NCBI GenBank assembly: GCA_902557655.1
Contig: CACEAZ010000006.1
Coordinates: 1-64,000 of the forward strand
Source of the DNA: an uncultured Bacteroidota bacterium
GTDB taxonomy: Bacteria; Bacteroidota; Bacteroidia; Flavobacteriales; Flavobacteriaceae
Direction: 5' to 3'
Length of the DNA stretch: 64,000 nucleotides
The notes beneath the pieces were generated by a model that was not told where the DNA came from, ran no database searches, and saw nothing but the letters and a program-made list of their open reading frames with translations. Shown here piece after piece: positions 62,720 to 64,000 of this stretch; the first letter of the stretch is position 1, and each line of letters opens with the position of its first letter. The position numbers and the translations under genes are program-made.

Positions 62720-63861
62720 GCAATTAAATTTTTAATCTCTTTAACGGTGTAATCAATTTCATCTTTGGTATTGTAAATACTAAATGAAAATCTTAATGAA
62801 ATTTTACAATTATCCTCTTTGTTTTGTATCTCATTTAAAACATGTGATCCGTTGTCACTACCGCTTTGACAAGCGCTTCCTTTAGAACAAGCAATGCCTT
62901 TCATATCTAATTTAAACATAAATAAACCTCCTGTTTTTTTATCAACAGGTAATAAAACATTAACTAAAGTATATGTAGACTTGGATAAATCAGCAGAATT
63001 TCCATTAAATTTTATGTTTTCAATTTCATTTGAAATTTTAGAAATAAAATATGACTTAATTTCTGACACATATTGTTTTTCTTTAGATAAATTATTTAAT
63101 GAAATTTTTAATGCCTCAGACATGCCATATATGTTATGAACAGATTCAGTTCCTGCCCTAAAACCTTTTTCCTGCATACCACCAGTTATAAATGATCCTA
63201 ATTGGGTATTCTTTTTAACAAATGCAAAACCTACTCCCTTAGGACCATGAAATTTGTGGGCACTAGCTACAAAGAAGTCTAAACCAAGTTCATTAAAATC
63301 TAAATCATAATGACCAACAGATTGAACCGTATCACTATGAAATAAGGCATGGTATTTTTTGCATATTTTTGAAATTAATTGAATGTCAGAAATATTTCCT
63401 AGTTCATTATTTATATGCATTAAACTAACCAGCGTTTTTACCTTAGAATTTGATAAAATGTTTTCAAGGTCAGTGTAGTCAATATCTCCGTTATTAAGGG
63501 TTTTTACATAACTAATTTTCAAATTGTCTATAGTAGATAGATAATCTAGTGTATGGGTTACTGCATGGTGTTCTATTTTAGATGAAACAATATGCTTAAT
63601 TCCTAAGTTTTTAACACAATTCCTTAAGATCATATTATCACCCTCTGTTCCACCAGAAGTAAAAATAATTTCGGATGAAGAAACGTTTAATAGGCCTGCT
63701 ATCTCTTTTCTAGAATTCTCAACTATAGCTTTAGATGATCGACCATAACTGTGTGTAGATGAAGGGTTTCCGTAGTCTTTTTTAATTACCTCAGTAATAG
63801 CATTAATTACCTCGTCCCTTACTTTTGTAGTAGCAGCATTATCAAGATATACTTTCGACAT
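62716..63861 (-). CDS. Cysteine desulfurase (NifS/IscS family)
   Basis: VYLDNAATTKVRDEV, ASAHKFHGPKGVGFAFVKK, GIACSKGSACQSGS. Confidence 0.94.
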   Translation of the reverse strand: MSKVYLDNAATTKVRDEVINAITEVIKKDYGNPSSTHSYGRSSKAIVENSRKEIAGLLNVSSSEIIFTSGGTEGDNMILRNCVKNLGIKHIVSSKIEHHAVTHTLDYLSTIDNLKISYVKTLNNGDIDYTDLENILSNSKVKTLVSLMHINNELGNISDIQLISKICKKYHALFHSDTVQSVGHYDLDFNELGLDFFVASAHKFHGPKGVGFAFVKKNTQLGSFITGGMQEKGFRAGTESVHNIYGMSEALKISLNNLSKEKQYVSEIKSYFISKISNEIENIKFNGNSADLSKSTYTLVNVLLPVDKKTGGLFMFKLDMKGIACSKGSACQSGSDNGSHVLNEIQNKEDNCKISLRFSFSIYNTKDEIDYTVKEIKNLIA

Positions 63862-63892
63862 ACAATTTGGTTAGTATTGCTAATTTATAAAT

Positions 63893-64000
63893 TTATACCT
63901 CAAATTCCTTTAATGATGATATAATTATATCAATACAATCATCAAGCTCTTTCCTGTTAATAATTAAAGGAGGCGCAAATCTGATAATATTCCCATGGGT
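63893..64000 (-). CDS. rocD: Ornithine--oxo-acid transaminase, C-terminal fragment (truncated by window edge)
   Basis: Minus-strand translation THGNIIRFAPPLIINRKELDDCIDIIISSLKEFEV*; THGNxIRFAPPL is the class III aminotransferase C-terminus typical of RocD. Confidence 0.75.
   Translation of the reverse strand, partial: THGNIIRFAPPLIINRKELDDCIDIIISSLKEFEV

Overview
AT-rich chromosomal window from a Bacteroidota genome, most likely a Flavobacteriia-like lineage. Evidence for this is PorQ, BshA, DUF3822-type and 7TM-HD proteins, TAnnTTTG promoter boxes and the zapA-rny neighbourhood. It is densely packed with housekeeping genes: gyrA, clpC, lon, rpsA, dnaX, gapA, pfkA, tsaD, rny, zapA, xerD, lpdA, pyrRB, cmk, kdsB, rsmD, rsmE and others. 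A three-gene tRNA operon (Ser-GCT, Pro-TGG, Arg-TCT) and RNase P RNA are present. I found no CRISPR array, intact mobile element, defence island or secondary-metabolite cluster, and I do not claim a new multi-gene system. The observations most worth a second look are: (1) a decayed tyrosine-integrase N-terminus plus att-like repeats just downstream of tRNA-Arg, absent from the ORF track; (2) an rsmD 3' end embedded in a terminator hairpin shared with rnpB; (3) three genes (tsaD, pdxH, porQ) whose -7 boxes sit 5-6 nt before the ATG, predicting leaderless mRNAs, with rnpB as internal calibrator; (4) a structured, probably 6S-like RNA between zapA and rny; (5) almost all convergent gene pairs meeting with an overlap or a gap of 2 nt or less; (6) a split EMO/HdrD-like membrane redox module; (7) a terminator leaving almost no promoter space between rpsA and pyrR. 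All calls are by reading the sequence; no database search was run.
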